Source of the DNA: Hyphomicrobium_A sp963782555
GTDB lineage: Bacteria > Pseudomonadota > Alphaproteobacteria > Rhizobiales > Hyphomicrobiaceae
NCBI GenBank assembly: GCA_963782555.1
Contig: CAWAKB010000005.1
Location: 682,001-746,000 of the forward strand
Reading direction: 5' to 3'
Length of the DNA stretch: 64,000 nucleotides
Shown in pieces: positions 63,320 through 64,000 of the stretch (positions within the stretch are counted from its first letter, which is position 1; each line of letters begins with the position of its first letter). The position numbers and the translations under genes were made by a program. The notes beneath the pieces are model-generated. The model did no database searches. It had not been told where the DNA came from and saw only the letters and a program-made list of their open reading frames with translations.

Positions 63320-64000
63320 ATGCAGGATAGTCCAGCGGCTGCGGCTGCGCTCAGGCTCGAGCGCGACGGCGAGATCGCCTTTATCGTCGCCGACAACCCC
63401 TCGCGCATGAACGCGCTGACGGCCGCCATGTGGAAGGCGCTGCCCGAGCTTCTCGCTGAGGCCGGGCAGGATCAAGATATCTGCGTCATTGTGCTGAGGG
63501 GGGCAGGGACGCGCGCCTTCTCGGCAGGCGCTGACATCTCCGAGTTCGAGACGGCACGGGCCGGTGACGCGGCTGCAGTGTACGATGCGCTCAACGATGC
63601 CGCGTTCACGGCTTTGAGCCAATGCGCCAAGCCCACGATCGCAATGATCCACGGTTTCTGCCTCGGCGGCGGCCTGGGCCTCGCCTTGTGTACGGACCTC
63701 CGCCTCTCTGACGACAAAGCCGAGTTTGCCATTCCCGCCGCGAAGCTCGGCCTCGGCTACAACGCCCGTTGGGTGCGCCCGCTGCTGGCTACCCTGCCGC
63801 CGGCGCGCGCCAAGGAGATGCTGTTCACCGCGCGTCGCTTCAAAGTCGGCGAGGCCTCAGCCATGGGGCTTGTCAACGAGGTGATGCCGGAAGCCGAGCT
63901 CGAGGCGCGAACGCGCGCGCTCGCCTCCGAGATCGCCGCCAACGCCCCGCTCACGGTGCGTGCGGCCAAGCGCGTCATCGACGAGCTCGTCCGGCATCCG
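63320..64000 (+). CDS. Enoyl-CoA hydratase/isomerase family protein, partial at right edge
   Basis: 227 codons visible, no stop before base 64000. Crotonase motifs: RMNALTAAMW, AGTRAFSAGADISEF (oxyanion hole) and PTIAMIHGFCLGGGLGLALCTDLRLS, then AIPAAKLGLGYN. The second catalytic Glu common in hydratases is not clear; position after LGLGYNARW has no Glu, so it may be an isomerase or other branch. GAGGAGCACCC precedes the ATG. Divergent from cysE. Confidence 0.88.
   Translation, partial: MQDSPAAAAALRLERDGEIAFIVADNPSRMNALTAAMWKALPELLAEAGQDQDICVIVLRGAGTRAFSAGADISEFETARAGDAAAVYDALNDAAFTALSQCAKPTIAMIHGFCLGGGLGLALCTDLRLSDDKAEFAIPAAKLGLGYNARWVRPLLATLPPARAKEMLFTARRFKVGEASAMGLVNEVMPEAELEARTRALASEIAANAPLTVRAAKRVIDELVRHP

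Overview
The window is GC-rich chromosomal DNA from an alphaproteobacterium, most likely of the order Hyphomicrobiales (Rhizobiales). The evidence is gene content and order: dusB-ntrB-ntrC-ntrY-ntrX followed by a D-amino-acid aminotransferase, hfq and hflX; a fused ispDF; a pyruvate dehydrogenase E1-beta with an N-terminal lipoyl domain, in one run with lpdA, lipA and a COQ10-like gene; and DUF3126- and DUF5076-type small proteins. Genus cannot be fixed by reading alone. I saw no phage, IS element, CRISPR array, rRNA or tRNA. The DNA is dense, mostly housekeeping, and cut at both ends inside genes (lptD at the left, an enoyl-CoA hydratase at the right).

Layout. 1-10 kb: lptF-lptG-lptD for LPS export, divergent pepA, a frameshifted membrane protein, mazG, an APC amino-acid permease and a HAD hydrolase with a shortened motif I. 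10-21 kb: hflX, hfq, aminotransferase and the full nitrogen two-component block ntrX/ntrY/ntrC/ntrB with dusB, all on the minus strand. 21-24.5 kb: ispDF, a MarR regulator, pncC and a pentapeptide-repeat protein on the plus strand. 24.5-36 kb: one long minus-strand run eno, ftsB, pdhA, pdhB, two small genes, pdhC, two lipoproteins, lpdA, two GlsB-like membrane proteins, lipA and coq10-like. This is pyruvate oxidation plus lipoate synthesis. 36-41 kb: queC, queE, queD and queF for preQ0/preQ1, interleaved with dps, an aldo/keto reductase and small genes; folE at 55 kb supplies the first step of the same pathway. 41-46 kb: FadL-type porin, a serine hydrolase, and a ThDP enzyme paired with a carboxymuconolactone-decarboxylase-like protein. 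46-52 kb: L,D-transpeptidase and an MscK-type channel. 52-64 kb: thrS, yidD, cupin, IscU-like, folE, hisI, patatin, CBS protein, rhomboid, PAS, PilZ and LapG-like proteins, gamma carbonic anhydrase, DUF3126, cysE and a crotonase.

Most notable observations: (a) the E2 gene of pyruvate dehydrogenase has no lipoyl domain, so the only lipoyl domain visible in the complex is on E1-beta; (b) the linker of that E1-beta is encoded by a palindromic GC-rich repeat inserted in frame; (c) a membrane protein and a DUF5076-like protein sit between pdhB and pdhC; (d) four otherwise normal genes each carry a single-base frameshift, which looks more like sequence error than decay; (e) QueD, the HAD hydrolase and the IscU-like protein each lack a residue usually considered catalytic or ligand-forming; (f) a PAS-PilZ-LapG-like protease group could be a cyclic-di-GMP output module. 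No clearly undescribed large system is present.
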